In this document: positions 44,664 through 53,041 of the stretch, one piece after another
Layout: every line of letters starts with the position of its first letter
How positions within the stretch are numbered: position 1 is the stretch's first letter
Source of the DNA: an uncultured Neglectibacter sp.
Lineage (GTDB): Bacteria > Bacillota > Clostridia > Oscillospirales > Acutalibacteraceae
Assembly: GCA_904374805.1 (NCBI GenBank)
Contig: CAJFEW010000009.1
Span: 1-64,000, forward strand
DNA length: 64,000 bases
Direction: 5' to 3'
Program-made: the position numbers and the translations under genes
The notes under the pieces: model-generated
Database searches by the model: none
Told to the model about the DNA's origin: nothing
The model's input: the letters and a program-made list of their open reading frames with translations, nothing else

Positions 44664-44693
44664 ATTATACCACGGGGGCCTACGGCATTGCAA
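44664..44693 (-). promoter_or_regulatory. promoter of secA
   Basis: TTGCAA (44688-44693), 18 bp, TATAAT (44664-44669) on the minus strand. Confidence 0.7.
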
Positions 44694-44834
44694 GGAAAGC
44701 CACAGTTTATTTACAATTTGGACCTCCTGCTCAGCTCCTCAACCGGGGGAAAGCCGCCCTCTCCATCCCCCAGAAACAGGGGCAACTCGTTCCTCACTGC
44801 TAGTTTTCAGAACCTTTCTCCCGGCTGCAAAACC

Positions 44835-44870
44835 GAAAAGGCGCCGGGGTTCTCTGCCCCGGCGCCTTCT
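44835..44870 (-). terminator. terminator after the second two-component system
   Basis: AAGGCGCCGGGG paired with CCCCGGCGCCTT and followed by TT on the minus strand, just after the kinase stop. Confidence 0.85.
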
Positions 44871-44873
44871 GCG

Positions 44874-46238
44874 TCACAAGTTTTCTTCTTTTTCCGGCAG
44901 TTCCACAGTAAAAACAGCGCCCTGCCCCAGTTGGCTTTCCACCCGGGCCGTTCCTCCGTGGGCTTGGGCAATCCACCGCACCATGGAGAGTCCCAGGCCG
45001 CTGCTGTCCCCGCTGCGGGCAGGGTCCGCTTGGTAGAACCGGTCCCAGATTTTTTCCAGGTGCTCCGGGGCGATGCCCGGGCCGTCGTCCTGCACCTGCA
45101 GCACAATCTTCCCCTCCCGGGCCTGCAGGCCCATCCAGATGCCGCCGTTCTCTCTGCCGTAGGTCACCGCGTTCTGCAGCAGGTTGCTCCAAAGCCGCAG
45201 CAGCAACGTTTGGTCTCCCCGCACCCAAATGCCCGGCTGGATGTCTGCGTGCAGCGTCATGCCCCGCCGGGCCGCCACTTCGGAGAACTCCTCTGCCTCC
45301 AGCGTGCTGAGCTCCGAAAGATCCAAGTCCTCCCAGTGCAGCTGGGCCCGGCCCTGGTCCGCCCGGGAAAGCAGCAGCAGCTGGGAAACCATCCCCGCCA
45401 TGGAGTCCACCTTCCGGCGGATTACCTCCACCTGCTGGCGGGCCTCCTGGGACAGGTCCTCCCGGGCCAGGAGCTCTTCGCACTGCATCAAGGCCACCGT
45501 CAGAGGGGTGCGCAGCTCGTGGGCTGCGTCGCTGGTGAACTGCTTTTCCCGCTGAAAGCCGGCCTCCAGCTGGTCCAGCAGCTGGTCAAAGGTTTGGGCC
45601 AAGGTGTAGATTTCATCCCGGCCCTGGCCCAGATGCACCCGCTTGGACAGGTCTTTCTCCCGCTGAATGTTGCGCACCGTCTGGGTGATTTGGGCCACGG
45701 GCCGCAGGGCCCGCCTGCTGATCCAGTACCCGCACACCGCCGTCAACACCAGCAGCACCGGCAAGAGGATCAGCGCCACCCGCACCAAGAAGCGGAAGTC
45801 CCGCTCTGCGTCGGACAGGGAGACCACCCCCCGCAGCAGCAAATCCCCGTAGCCATCCACGGAAAATTCCCAGTCCAGCACGTAAAATTGCGCTTCCTCC
45901 GTGGCCACAGAACGGAGCTCTCCGTCGGAAAAGGGCAGGTTGTAGGCAAACCCATAGGGCAGCCGCCCATACAGCAGGGAAGATTCCCCCGGCTCATACA
46001 CCGAAAGGTACACGCCGCCCTCCAAGTCCAGCAGATCGGAATCGAATTCCAGCCGGCCCTGCCGGTACTCCACCTGGTGGATGGACTCCGACACCCGCTC
46101 CTCCAGGGTGCCCTGGACATTGGCCAAAATCTCCTGGCTCCCGGCGGAGAACAGCACTCCCAGCACCAGGCACACCACCAAGGTCATCAGGCCCGTGTGC
46201 AGCAGCACCAGCCGGCTCTTTAAAGAAAGCCGCTTCAT
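44874..46238 (-). CDS. sensor histidine kinase (HAMP, HisKA, HATPase)
   Basis: 454 aa: two transmembrane segments (about 12-32 and 152-174), an extracytoplasmic domain of about 120 aa, HAMP (SRRALRPVAQITQTVRNIQ), H-box TSDAAHELRTPLTVALMQCE near 235, and an ATPase domain with LLQNAVTYG, DDGPGIAPEHL and SSGLGLSMV. The gene overlaps the response regulator stop by 4 nt. It resembles CusS/ArlS-type kinases. Gene order suggests that it controls the PepSY protein gene upstream. Confidence 0.93.
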   Translation of the reverse strand: MKRLSLKSRLVLLHTGLMTLVVCLVLGVLFSAGSQEILANVQGTLEERVSESIHQVEYRQGRLEFDSDLLDLEGGVYLSVYEPGESSLLYGRLPYGFAYNLPFSDGELRSVATEEAQFYVLDWEFSVDGYGDLLLRGVVSLSDAERDFRFLVRVALILLPVLLVLTAVCGYWISRRALRPVAQITQTVRNIQREKDLSKRVHLGQGRDEIYTLAQTFDQLLDQLEAGFQREKQFTSDAAHELRTPLTVALMQCEELLAREDLSQEARQQVEVIRRKVDSMAGMVSQLLLLSRADQGRAQLHWEDLDLSELSTLEAEEFSEVAARRGMTLHADIQPGIWVRGDQTLLLRLWSNLLQNAVTYGRENGGIWMGLQAREGKIVLQVQDDGPGIAPEHLEKIWDRFYQADPARSGDSSGLGLSMVRWIAQAHGGTARVESQLGQGAVFTVELPEKEENL

Positions 46239-46912
46239 GCCCGTTCCTCCCGGAGCACATAGCCGTGGCCCCGCACTGTGTGGATGTATTTCACCGGCCG
46301 GCCCTCGTCCAGTTTCTTGCGCAGATAGCGGATGTATACGTCAATCACGTTGGAGCCCCCGGAAAAGTCGTAGTCCCACACATGCTGCTCCAACTTGTCC
46401 CGGCTGAGCACAATACCTGCGTTCTGCATCATGTACCGGAGCAGGGAGAACTCCTTGGAGGAAAGCCGCACCTCCTCCCCGGCGCGGAACACCTGGCGGG
46501 TATCCTGGCGGAGTTCCAGCTCCCCCACCTGGAGCACGCTGGTCTTTTCCCCCTGGGGCTTGCGCAGCAGCACCCGCAGCCGGGCCAGCAGCTCCTCGAA
46601 GGCAAAGGGCTTGATCAAATAGTCGTCCGCCCCGGCGTCCAGGCCCGCCACCCGGTCCTCGATGCTGTCCCGGGCGGTGAGCAGCAAAACCGGCACGGTG
46701 TTCCCTTGGCGCCGCAGCTCCTGCAGCACCTGCAGGCCGCTCTTTTTGGGCATCATAATGTCCAGCACCACCACGTCGTACTCCGCCCCCAGCAGGTAGT
46801 CCTCCACCTCTTCCCCGTCGAAGCAGGTGTCCACACTGTAGCCCGCCTCTTTCAGGCGGCGTTTCAGCAGCTGGTTTAAATCCCGTTCGTCCTCCGCCAC
46901 CAGGATCCGCAT
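46235..46912 (-). CDS. OmpR-family response regulator
   Basis: 225 aa: a receiver domain (VAEDERDLN, phospho-acceptor Asp in VVVLDIMMPKKSG near residue 51, KPFAFEELLARL) and a winged-helix DNA-binding domain (about 125-222; LSSKEFSLLRYMMQN, GGSNVIDVYIRYLRKKL). It partners the overlapping kinase gene. A pair of ATTAAAA half-sites 11 bp apart upstream of the PepSY gene (48035-48052) fits an OmpR-type operator and is a likely target. Confidence 0.94.
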   Translation of the reverse strand: MRILVAEDERDLNQLLKRRLKEAGYSVDTCFDGEEVEDYLLGAEYDVVVLDIMMPKKSGLQVLQELRRQGNTVPVLLLTARDSIEDRVAGLDAGADDYLIKPFAFEELLARLRVLLRKPQGEKTSVLQVGELELRQDTRQVFRAGEEVRLSSKEFSLLRYMMQNAGIVLSRDKLEQHVWDYDFSGGSNVIDVYIRYLRKKLDEGRPVKYIHTVRGHGYVLREERA

Positions 46913-46934
46913 AGGGTCCTCCTTTCCCTCAAAA

Positions 46935-46960
46935 GGGCAGCGCCGCCGCTGGCGCTGCCC
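46935..46960 (-). terminator. hairpin between the PepSY gene and the two-component genes
   Basis: GGGCAGCGCC paired with GGCGCTGCCC and followed by TTTTG on the minus strand. It may partly stop transcription, so the regulator pair is made at a lower level than the PepSY protein. Confidence 0.65.
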
Positions 46961-46975
46961 TGGGCTTTTTTCTCT

Positions 46976-47950
46976 TTACTCTTGGTAGTCCACGCTCCAC
47001 TCAATGAAATCCCCGGTGGAAGCGTCGATGGTGAACTCGTGTTCCGTGCGGTTGCAGTACACTTCGCCCTCGTACATATCCCGGCCGTCGTCCCGGTCCT
47101 GCTCGATGCGCACGTCCTCGGAAGAGGCCCCCGGCACCCGGTCCAGCACCAGCTGCACTGCCTCCTCCAGGGTGATGGGGCCGGAGACAGAGGAGGAGAC
47201 ACTGTTCCCTTTGCCGTTTTGCTGGCCGTTCCCGTTGCCATTGCCATTACCGTTTCCATTGCCCTGGCCGTTGCCTACGCCCCAGCCCTCGATGTCGGAA
47301 TCGTAGGAGAGAATCTCCCCGGTGTCCCGGGCGATGGTGTAATCGTACTCTGTGTTCCCTGTGTAGAACTCTACCTCATAGACCTCCCGGCCGTCTTCCG
47401 TGTCCAGCTCCACCCGGTGAAAACTGGCCTCCTTCACACCGGCGTGCTCCAGGGCGATGGTCTTGGCCGACTCCTCGTCGATGGCGTCTTCCACGGCTTG
47501 GGCTTGGCTCTCGGCAGCGCTCTGGTCTTGCTGAGCCTTGTCTATTTCGGCTTGCACCGCCTGCTCCTCCTGAGTTTCTGTACCGCTGGAAGAGCTGCCG
47601 CCGCTGGCCCCCACAGGGGCGGTCCCGTTTTTGTCGTAGTTATAGTTGACAATCTCTCCGTTATTCCGGGCCACGTCGTAGTGATACGCCGTATCCTGGG
47701 TGGAGAATTCAATCTCATAGACCTGCCGGTCCTCTTCCTCGTCCTCTCTGACGGAGAGAGAGGTGGTGTCCTCCTGAGCCACCCCCGCGTGGGCCAGGGC
47801 GATCTCCGTGGCCTGGGCCTGGTTCACAGAACCGCCCCGGCCCAACAGGGACACCGCCAGGGCGGTGATCCCCACCACGGCCAACACTGCGCCCACAGCG
47901 ATGGGCACCACAATCTTCGGGTTGATCTTGCTCAAAATTTTCTCTTTCAC
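46976..47950 (-). CDS. membrane-anchored protein with three PepSY domains
   Basis: 324 aa: a short cytosolic start, one transmembrane helix (about 10-32), then three PepSY-like units (near 40-100, 165-220 and 265-324), each with an AxxIALxHAG-type helix and a strand ending in tyrosine-rich YEIEF/YEVEF/YEGEV. The second and third are separated by a linker of about ten Asn-Gly pairs (about 225-245). The start is GTG at 47950, 9 bp after AAAGGAG. PepSY domains inhibit proteases or act in the envelope. It lies directly before the two-component genes on the same strand. Confidence 0.85.
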   Translation of the reverse strand: MKEKILSKINPKIVVPIAVGAVLAVVGITALAVSLLGRGGSVNQAQATEIALAHAGVAQEDTTSLSVREDEEEDRQVYEIEFSTQDTAYHYDVARNNGEIVNYNYDKNGTAPVGASGGSSSSGTETQEEQAVQAEIDKAQQDQSAAESQAQAVEDAIDEESAKTIALEHAGVKEASFHRVELDTEDGREVYEVEFYTGNTEYDYTIARDTGEILSYDSDIEGWGVGNGQGNGNGNGNGNGNGQQNGKGNSVSSSVSGPITLEEAVQLVLDRVPGASSEDVRIEQDRDDGRDMYEGEVYCNRTEHEFTIDASTGDFIEWSVDYQE

Positions 47951-48018
47951 AGCGTTTCGCTCCTTTTCTTTGGGATGGGTTGCACCACAGGCAAGAGGCC
48001 TTGCCTTTTGTTGTCTTA

Positions 48019-48052
48019 AGCATACCGTGCCCAAATTAAAAGAACATTAAAA
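48019..48052 (-). promoter_or_regulatory. probable OmpR-type operator and promoter of the PepSY gene
   Basis: On the minus strand two TTTTAAT half-sites (48035-48041 and 48046-48052), 11 bp apart, precede TATGCT (48019-48024). The upstream half-site overlaps where a -35 box would be. Confidence 0.5.
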
Positions 48053-48145
48053 AATGCGCCGGCTGAAATTTTTTTGCAAGGGGCTGTGCACCAGCTTCCC
48101 CACCGGAGAATAGGATGCAATAAACGCCATAAGGAGGCGGAGATT

Positions 48146-48718
48146 TTGCCAATCCGCATTTTTATTGACCAAGGACATAACCCCCAAGGGGTCAACGCCG
48201 GGGCTGAGGGCTTTGGCCTGCGGGAGCAGGACGTCAACTACGAGGTGGGCATGGAGCTGGCCCGCCTGCTCAACGGGGATCCCCGCTTTACAGCCCGGGT
48301 CTCCCGCACCACCCCCACGGAAGTGTTGGGCACCAGCAACGCCACCAGCCTCCAGCGCCGGGTGCAGCTGGCAAATGCCTGGCCGGCCAATTACTTTGTC
48401 AGCATTCACTGCAACGCCAACACCAACCCAGCCATCCACGGCACAGAGGTGTACGTCTACCGGCAGAACACCCAGGCCTATTGGTTGGCCCAGCATGTGC
48501 TCACAGGCATTGTAGACGCCGTGGGCACCCGGGACAACGGCGTCCGTCTCAACCCCAGCCTGTATGTGCTGCGGCGAACCACCATGCCCGCCATTTTGGT
48601 GGAACTGGCCTATCTGACCAACGGCGGCGACGCCCTGAAGCTGCGAGACCAGCAGCCCGCCTTTGCCCAGGGCATTTACGACGGGCTGCTGGCCTACTTT
48701 GGCTTTCAGCCTTTGTAA
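48146..48718 (+). CDS. N-acetylmuramoyl-L-alanine amidase (Amidase_3)
   Basis: A 190-aa catalytic domain cutting the bond between muramic acid and the stem peptide. Zinc ligands: His in IDQGHNPQG, Glu in GLREQDVNYEVG, His in VSIHCNANTNP; the catalytic Glu is in LVELAYLTNGGD. The start is TTG at 48146, 8 bp after AAGGAGG; the frame to 48074 has no such site. There is no signal peptide, as in some spore or mother-cell amidases. It is transcribed divergently from the PepSY gene. Confidence 0.92.
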   Translation: MPIRIFIDQGHNPQGVNAGAEGFGLREQDVNYEVGMELARLLNGDPRFTARVSRTTPTEVLGTSNATSLQRRVQLANAWPANYFVSIHCNANTNPAIHGTEVYVYRQNTQAYWLAQHVLTGIVDAVGTRDNGVRLNPSLYVLRRTTMPAILVELAYLTNGGDALKLRDQQPAFAQGIYDGLLAYFGFQPL

Positions 48719-48727
48719 AGGGCGCTT

Positions 48728-49363
48728 TTAGTCCTTGGCTCCCCCATAGGTGAGCAAGGCCGTGTGACGGCTCATGCCCGGATGGATCTCCAGGGTGTCC
48801 GTGTCGTACCGGACCCAGCGGCCGCCCAAATCCAAAAAGTCCTCCACCGGCGCCAACACATCGTAGCCGAACGTGTCCGTGCTGTAATGCATGGGGACAA
48901 TCACCCGGGGGGACAGGGCCTGCACCACCTCCCAGGCCTCCTGGGGACCCACGGTGTAAAAGCCGCCTACCGGCACCAGCACCGCGTCCAGGTTTTGCAG
49001 CTGCTCCACCACCTCTGGGGCAGGCAGAGCGCCCAGATCCCCCAGATGGGCCACCCGCAAGCCTCCGGCCTCCAGCAGGTGGATGGTGTTGGGGCCCCGC
49101 TTCTCCCCGCCGCAATCGTCGTGAAAAGAGGGCAGCGAGGTGATGGTAAAGGGATTGACCCGGCCGTCCTGGCGCAGGGTCACCCCCGCCCGGTAGTTGT
49201 GGTCGTGGTGCTCATGGCTGCAGAGCACCTGATCCGCCGTCTCCTGAATGTCTGCATATCCGGGAACACTGCCCGGCGCAAAGGGGTCCACCACCACCGT
49301 GTACTCCTGACAGGTGATGGCAAAACAGGAATGTCCCAGCCACCGTATCTGCATCGTCTCCAT
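48728..49363 (-). CDS. metallo-beta-lactamase-fold hydrolase (UPF0173/UlaG-like)
   Basis: A 211-aa metal hydrolase. The HxHxDH site is in LCSHEHHDHNY near residue 50; GLRVAHLGDLG and VIVPMHYST supply the remaining ligands. The N-terminus METMQIRWLGHSCFAI matches the UlaG-like branch. The start is at 49363, about 12 bp after AAAGGA; an ATG at 49375 sits too close to that site. It ends 9 bp from the convergent amidase gene. The substrate is unknown. Confidence 0.86.
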   Translation of the reverse strand: METMQIRWLGHSCFAITCQEYTVVVDPFAPGSVPGYADIQETADQVLCSHEHHDHNYRAGVTLRQDGRVNPFTITSLPSFHDDCGGEKRGPNTIHLLEAGGLRVAHLGDLGALPAPEVVEQLQNLDAVLVPVGGFYTVGPQEAWEVVQALSPRVIVPMHYSTDTFGYDVLAPVEDFLDLGGRWVRYDTDTLEIHPGMSRHTALLTYGGAKD

Positions 49364-49507
49364 ACCAAGCAACATCCTTTCTCTTGGGGATTTTCCCCAG
49401 AATTATTCTGGAATTTCCCCTATTATAGCATAAGTTTTCCTATTTGCCCAGCCCGTTCCCCAAAAAGAAAGGGGCCGCCGTGTGATCGACGGCAGCCCTT
49501 TCTCGCT

Positions 49508-49771
49508 TTATTGACGCTTTTCCGGTCGGTTCCCCCTGCCGGGGCAGCTTTTGGACGGGACCGGTGTCCCGGGCTCCCGGCGGGGGATGGCCATGGGAAA
49601 CAGCTCCTGGTAAGCCGCCTGCTGGGCTTCATCCACCGGGGGCGTGACCTGCAATCCGGTGCATTCGTTGGCGGAGGCCACAGCCGGATCCTCCGGCAGC
49701 AGCCCCGCAGGAAGGGGATCGTGTTCGTGGTACGGGCTCTGGGAAAAAGAGGGCGTCTCCTTGGACTTCAT
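49508..49771 (-). CDS. small protein of unknown function (CTGL motif)
   Basis: An 87-aa acidic, proline-rich protein starting MKSKETPSFSQSPYHEHDP after AGGATG. The central part NECTGLQVTPPVDEAQQAAY is followed by LFPMAIPRRE. I have an impression of similar small CTGL...P proteins in related Clostridia but cannot name a family. No membrane segment. It lies between the MBL-fold gene and the small kinase gene on the same strand. Confidence 0.5.
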   Translation of the reverse strand: MKSKETPSFSQSPYHEHDPLPAGLLPEDPAVASANECTGLQVTPPVDEAQQAAYQELFPMAIPRREPGTPVPSKSCPGRGNRPEKRQ

Positions 49772-49824
49772 GGGGCAACATCCTTTCCTGGGTTTGCCTC
49801 TAGCTTTCACCGTTTCCCCGTTTC

Positions 49825-50343
49825 CTATGCAGGAAAAGAGCCCAGAATTTTCTCCACGGACTCCTCCACCGTCAGGGCGGAATTGTCCAGCCAATACCCC
49901 AGCCGCGGCGTTTCCCGTCGAAACGCCTGCAGCAAGGGGCCGGGCGCAAACCCCACATAGCCCGTTTTGCTCCGGGACGCCTCTCGGGCCTGGACCGCCT
50001 CCTGGGTGGGGCAAAGCACCACCACCCGCACGGGGATGCCCTCCAGCTGTGCCAAAATTTCCAACAAATCTTGCCCATAGTAGTTGTCTTGCAGCACCAC
50101 CGAAAAACCGGCCTCCCAATAGCCCCGGGCTGCCTGGGCTGCCAGCCGATAGCGAAGACGCAGCTGCTGCAGGGCCTCTGGGTCAGGCGGGTCGGCCATC
50201 TCCACCCGGCCGGTGACGATCATCCGGCGAAACACATCGCCCCGCAGGTGAACGCAGCGGGGCAGCCGCTCCGCCAGCGCTTGAGCTGTCGTGGATTTTC
50301 CCGAGGCCATCACCCCGGTGATCAAGTAGAAGGATTGTTTCAC
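49825..50343 (-). CDS. small P-loop kinase (zeta-toxin / AAA-type phosphotransferase-like)
   Basis: 172 aa with a Walker A motif LITGVMASGKSTTAQALAE near residue 8, HLRGDVFRRMIVTGR, and VVLQDNYYGQDLLEIL. The fold resembles zeta toxins, chloramphenicol phosphotransferases and shikimate-kinase-like enzymes. The start is GTG at 50343 after GAGAGGAG. There is no antitoxin gene next to it, so a housekeeping small-molecule kinase is more likely than a toxin. Confidence 0.75.
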   Translation of the reverse strand: MKQSFYLITGVMASGKSTTAQALAERLPRCVHLRGDVFRRMIVTGRVEMADPPDPEALQQLRLRYRLAAQAARGYWEAGFSVVLQDNYYGQDLLEILAQLEGIPVRVVVLCPTQEAVQAREASRSKTGYVGFAPGPLLQAFRRETPRLGYWLDNSALTVEESVEKILGSFPA

Positions 50344-50366
50344 AACAGTGCGCTCCTCTCCGCAAA

Positions 50367-50401
50367 CAAAAACCGCGGGGGAATCTCCCTCGCGGCTTTT
50401 T
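50367..50401 (-). terminator. terminator after secF
   Basis: GCCGCGAGGG paired with CCCCCGCGGT and followed by TTTTG on the minus strand. Confidence 0.8.
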
Positions 50402-50449
50402 GCTCTTACTACCGGGAACCGTGCTCTCCCAAGAGCACATGGAATTCCC

Positions 50450-51406
50450 TTACGCCTTCCGTCTGGCAGCGTCCAACTTATTGCGCTTGTGGATCTGCCA
50501 CAGGCAGAACAGGTTGGGGGCAATGCACTGGCTGGAGAAACAGCCGGCTGCCACGCCTGCCATCATGGGCAATGCAAAGGACACCACCGTCTCGATGTTG
50601 AAGATCAAGGCAACAATCAGCACCACCACCAGAGACAGGAACGTGCACAGGGAAGTGAGCACTGTGCGGCCCAAAGTCTGGTTCAGGCTCAGATTCAAAA
50701 TCTCATCGTAGCCCACCTTAGGCCCCAGCTTCCGGCGATTTTCCCGAACCCGGTCGTACACCACGATGGTGGCGTTCAAGGAGTAGCCCAAAATGGTCAG
50801 GATCACGGCGATGAACACATCGTCAATGTCCAGCCCGCACACCACAAACACACAGAAGGCAATAAGCACGTCGTGCATCAGGGCGATCACAGCGGTGACA
50901 CCGGCGGAAAGGCCGCCGATCTTCCGGAACCGCAGAGTGATGTACAAAAGCAGGAACACGGCGGTAATCACAAAGCACACCAGGCACTTTTGGAAGAACC
51001 GGGCGCCCATGCTGGCCTCCACCGAGCTGGAGGAGAGCAGCTCAAAGGTCAAATCGGAGTAGGTGCTCTGCAGAGTCTCCGTCACATGGGTCTGCTCCTC
51101 AGGGGTCATGGCCTGGTTGCCGGAGAAGGACACCGTCACCTGCTCGCCGCCGGTGGTGATATCCTGGCTGATGGAGACCTCGCAATCCCGTCCCACGGCC
51201 TCTGTCACAGCGCTTTCCACGCCGCTGGCATCCACCTGGCCGCCGTCCACGGAGTAAAGGATCATAGAGCCGCCGGCAAACTGGATATCCAGCTTGGGGC
51301 CGACCACAATGCTGGCCAGGATCCCCACCACCAGCAGCACAATGGAAATGGTGAAATAGATCTTTTTATTCTGATAAAAATGGAACCGGTATGTTTTCTC
51401 ATTCAT
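50450..51406 (-). CDS. secF: protein translocase subunit SecF
   Basis: 318 aa: six transmembrane helices and one large extracytoplasmic loop after the first. Signature IVVGPKLDIQFAGGSMILY (D..F.GG), and GYSLNATIVVYDRVRENRR with NLSLNQTLGRTVLTSL in the membrane half. SecF works with SecD, using the proton or sodium gradient to help late steps of export. The start MNEKTYRFHF is at 51406, overlapping the secD stop by 8 nt. Confidence 0.95.
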   Translation of the reverse strand: MNEKTYRFHFYQNKKIYFTISIVLLVVGILASIVVGPKLDIQFAGGSMILYSVDGGQVDASGVESAVTEAVGRDCEVSISQDITTGGEQVTVSFSGNQAMTPEEQTHVTETLQSTYSDLTFELLSSSSVEASMGARFFQKCLVCFVITAVFLLLYITLRFRKIGGLSAGVTAVIALMHDVLIAFCVFVVCGLDIDDVFIAVILTILGYSLNATIVVYDRVRENRRKLGPKVGYDEILNLSLNQTLGRTVLTSLCTFLSLVVVLIVALIFNIETVVSFALPMMAGVAAGCFSSQCIAPNLFCLWQIHKRNKLDAARRKA

Positions 51407-52814
51407 CGCCGCGAGCACCTCCAAACAGCCATTTTTTATGCAGGCCTTTGAAGCCGGCCAGAGAGAGGGTCATCAGGCGGGTGGCCGTCATGCCCATGAT
51501 GAAGTTGCCGATAATGCCCACCAGCAGGGTAAAGCCAAAGGAGAAAATAGCGCCGGTGGTGGACTCGCCGAAGATGATGGACAAAATGTTGCTGGGCCCA
51601 AACACACCCATGAGCATCACAGCCACAATCAGGGTGGTGATGTTGCCGTCGAAGATGGCCCAGAAGCTCTCGGAGAAGCCCAGCTTCAAGGCGCCGTCCA
51701 GGGTCTTGCCGTTGCGCAGCTCCTCCCGAATGCGGCTGGCGGAAATCACGTTGGCGTCCACGCCCATGCCGATGGAGAGCACAATGCCCGCCAAGCCAGG
51801 CAGGGTGGTGGTGTAGGAGTTGATGAAGGGGAAGTAACCGGAAATAGCCGCAATACACAGGCCCACCTGACCGGCCAGGCTGATCACAGCCACCACGCCG
51901 GGCAGCCGGAAAATCCCAATCATCAAAACAGAGATCACCACAAAGGCGATGATGCCCGCCAGCATCATGGCATTGAGCGCCTGGGTGCCCAACGTGGGCG
52001 GCATGGAGCTGAAGGAGCTCACCTGCAGGGCAAAGGGCAGGGCGCCGGCCTGAATTTGGTTGGCCAGCTGGGTGGCCTCTTCGCTGGTGAAGTCCCCGGT
52101 GATGGAGCACTCGCCGTTGGTGATGGCCTCATTTACCGTGGGGTAGGAGATCATCACGTCGTCCATCCAGATGGAGATGGTCTGCCCCACCAGACGCTCT
52201 GTGGCCTCGGCAAACTTTTCCTTTCCTTCCTCTGAAAGCTGCAGGCTGACCACATACTGATATTCGCCGGTGGACTCGTCCTGGGTCATAGCGGGGGTAG
52301 CGCTCACCACATCGGAACCCTCCAGGATCACGTTCTCAGCGGTGGTGCCAGAGGGGGTGCGGTATACAATATTGCCGTCCTCGCCGTACTCGGTGGATTC
52401 GTACTCCTTGCCCTCCCGGAAGGTGAGCTGGGCCGTGGCAGCCAGCTCGTTGATTGCCTCCTCAGGGTCAAAATTCTCCTCGTCGCTGCGCCAGGGGAAC
52501 CGGACGATGATCCGGTTGTTGGTTGGGTCGGTGTAGATTTCGTAATCGGTGATGCTGTTGGACACCATCCGGGTTTCGATGATCTCTTTGGCGGCATTGA
52601 GCTGCTCGGTGGTGGCCTCCACCCCGTCTGCCGGGCTGAAGGTGGCCTCTACGCCGCCCCGGATATCAATGCCCCAACGGATGTCCCCAGCGCCTTTTAT
52701 GTAGGTCTCCTTAAAGTCGCCGTTCTGGCCGTACACGCCGAAGAAGGACGTGTACACCAGGGCCACAATGAGAAGCAGCACTACAAAAAACACAGGTTTT
52801 TTTACTCGCTTCAT
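51399..52814 (-). CDS. secD: protein translocase subunit SecD
   Basis: 471 aa, six helices and a large extracytoplasmic domain. Signature GIDIRGGVEATF near residue 48, then GMGVDANVISASRIREELRNG and FSFGFTLLVGIIGNFIMG. It partners SecF, encoded by the overlapping gene. A GC-rich 10-bp hairpin (52834-52859) lies 5 bp before its ribosome-binding site. Together with secA this window holds three of the main export genes. Confidence 0.95.
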   Translation of the reverse strand: MKRVKKPVFFVVLLLIVALVYTSFFGVYGQNGDFKETYIKGAGDIRWGIDIRGGVEATFSPADGVEATTEQLNAAKEIIETRMVSNSITDYEIYTDPTNNRIIVRFPWRSDEENFDPEEAINELAATAQLTFREGKEYESTEYGEDGNIVYRTPSGTTAENVILEGSDVVSATPAMTQDESTGEYQYVVSLQLSEEGKEKFAEATERLVGQTISIWMDDVMISYPTVNEAITNGECSITGDFTSEEATQLANQIQAGALPFALQVSSFSSMPPTLGTQALNAMMLAGIIAFVVISVLMIGIFRLPGVVAVISLAGQVGLCIAAISGYFPFINSYTTTLPGLAGIVLSIGMGVDANVISASRIREELRNGKTLDGALKLGFSESFWAIFDGNITTLIVAVMLMGVFGPSNILSIIFGESTTGAIFSFGFTLLVGIIGNFIMGMTATRLMTLSLAGFKGLHKKWLFGGARGDE

Positions 52815-52833
52815 GGGTGTCTTTCCTCCAGTT

Positions 52834-52859
52834 GGCCCGCCCTGGGCACAGGGCGGGCC
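52834..52859. promoter_or_regulatory. GC hairpin directly before the secD ribosome-binding site
   Basis: GGCCCGCCCT paired with AGGGCGGGCC around a 6-nt loop. On the plus strand it is followed by TTGTTTTTT, so it could be a plus-strand terminator. On the minus strand it would form the end of the secD leader. Confidence 0.5.
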
Positions 52860-53041
52860 TTGTTTTTTCTGCCGGTCTGGGCGCTCCTCCTTCGAACAGG
52901 GCCGTTCTCCTAAGGAAGCCCAAGCAAAACAGGGCAGAGAGGCGCGGGGACTCCCTGGGCCAAACCATGCGGCCCCGCGGAGCCCCCGGGACGGGCTGCG
53001 CCGTCCCCCTCTACTACCCCGCTTTTCTTACCCGTTCAATC

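Noticed and set aside
49825..50343. Toxin of a toxin-antitoxin pair (zeta type)
   Set aside because: The P-loop resembles zeta toxins, but no small antitoxin gene overlaps or adjoins it, and the neighbours are housekeeping genes.
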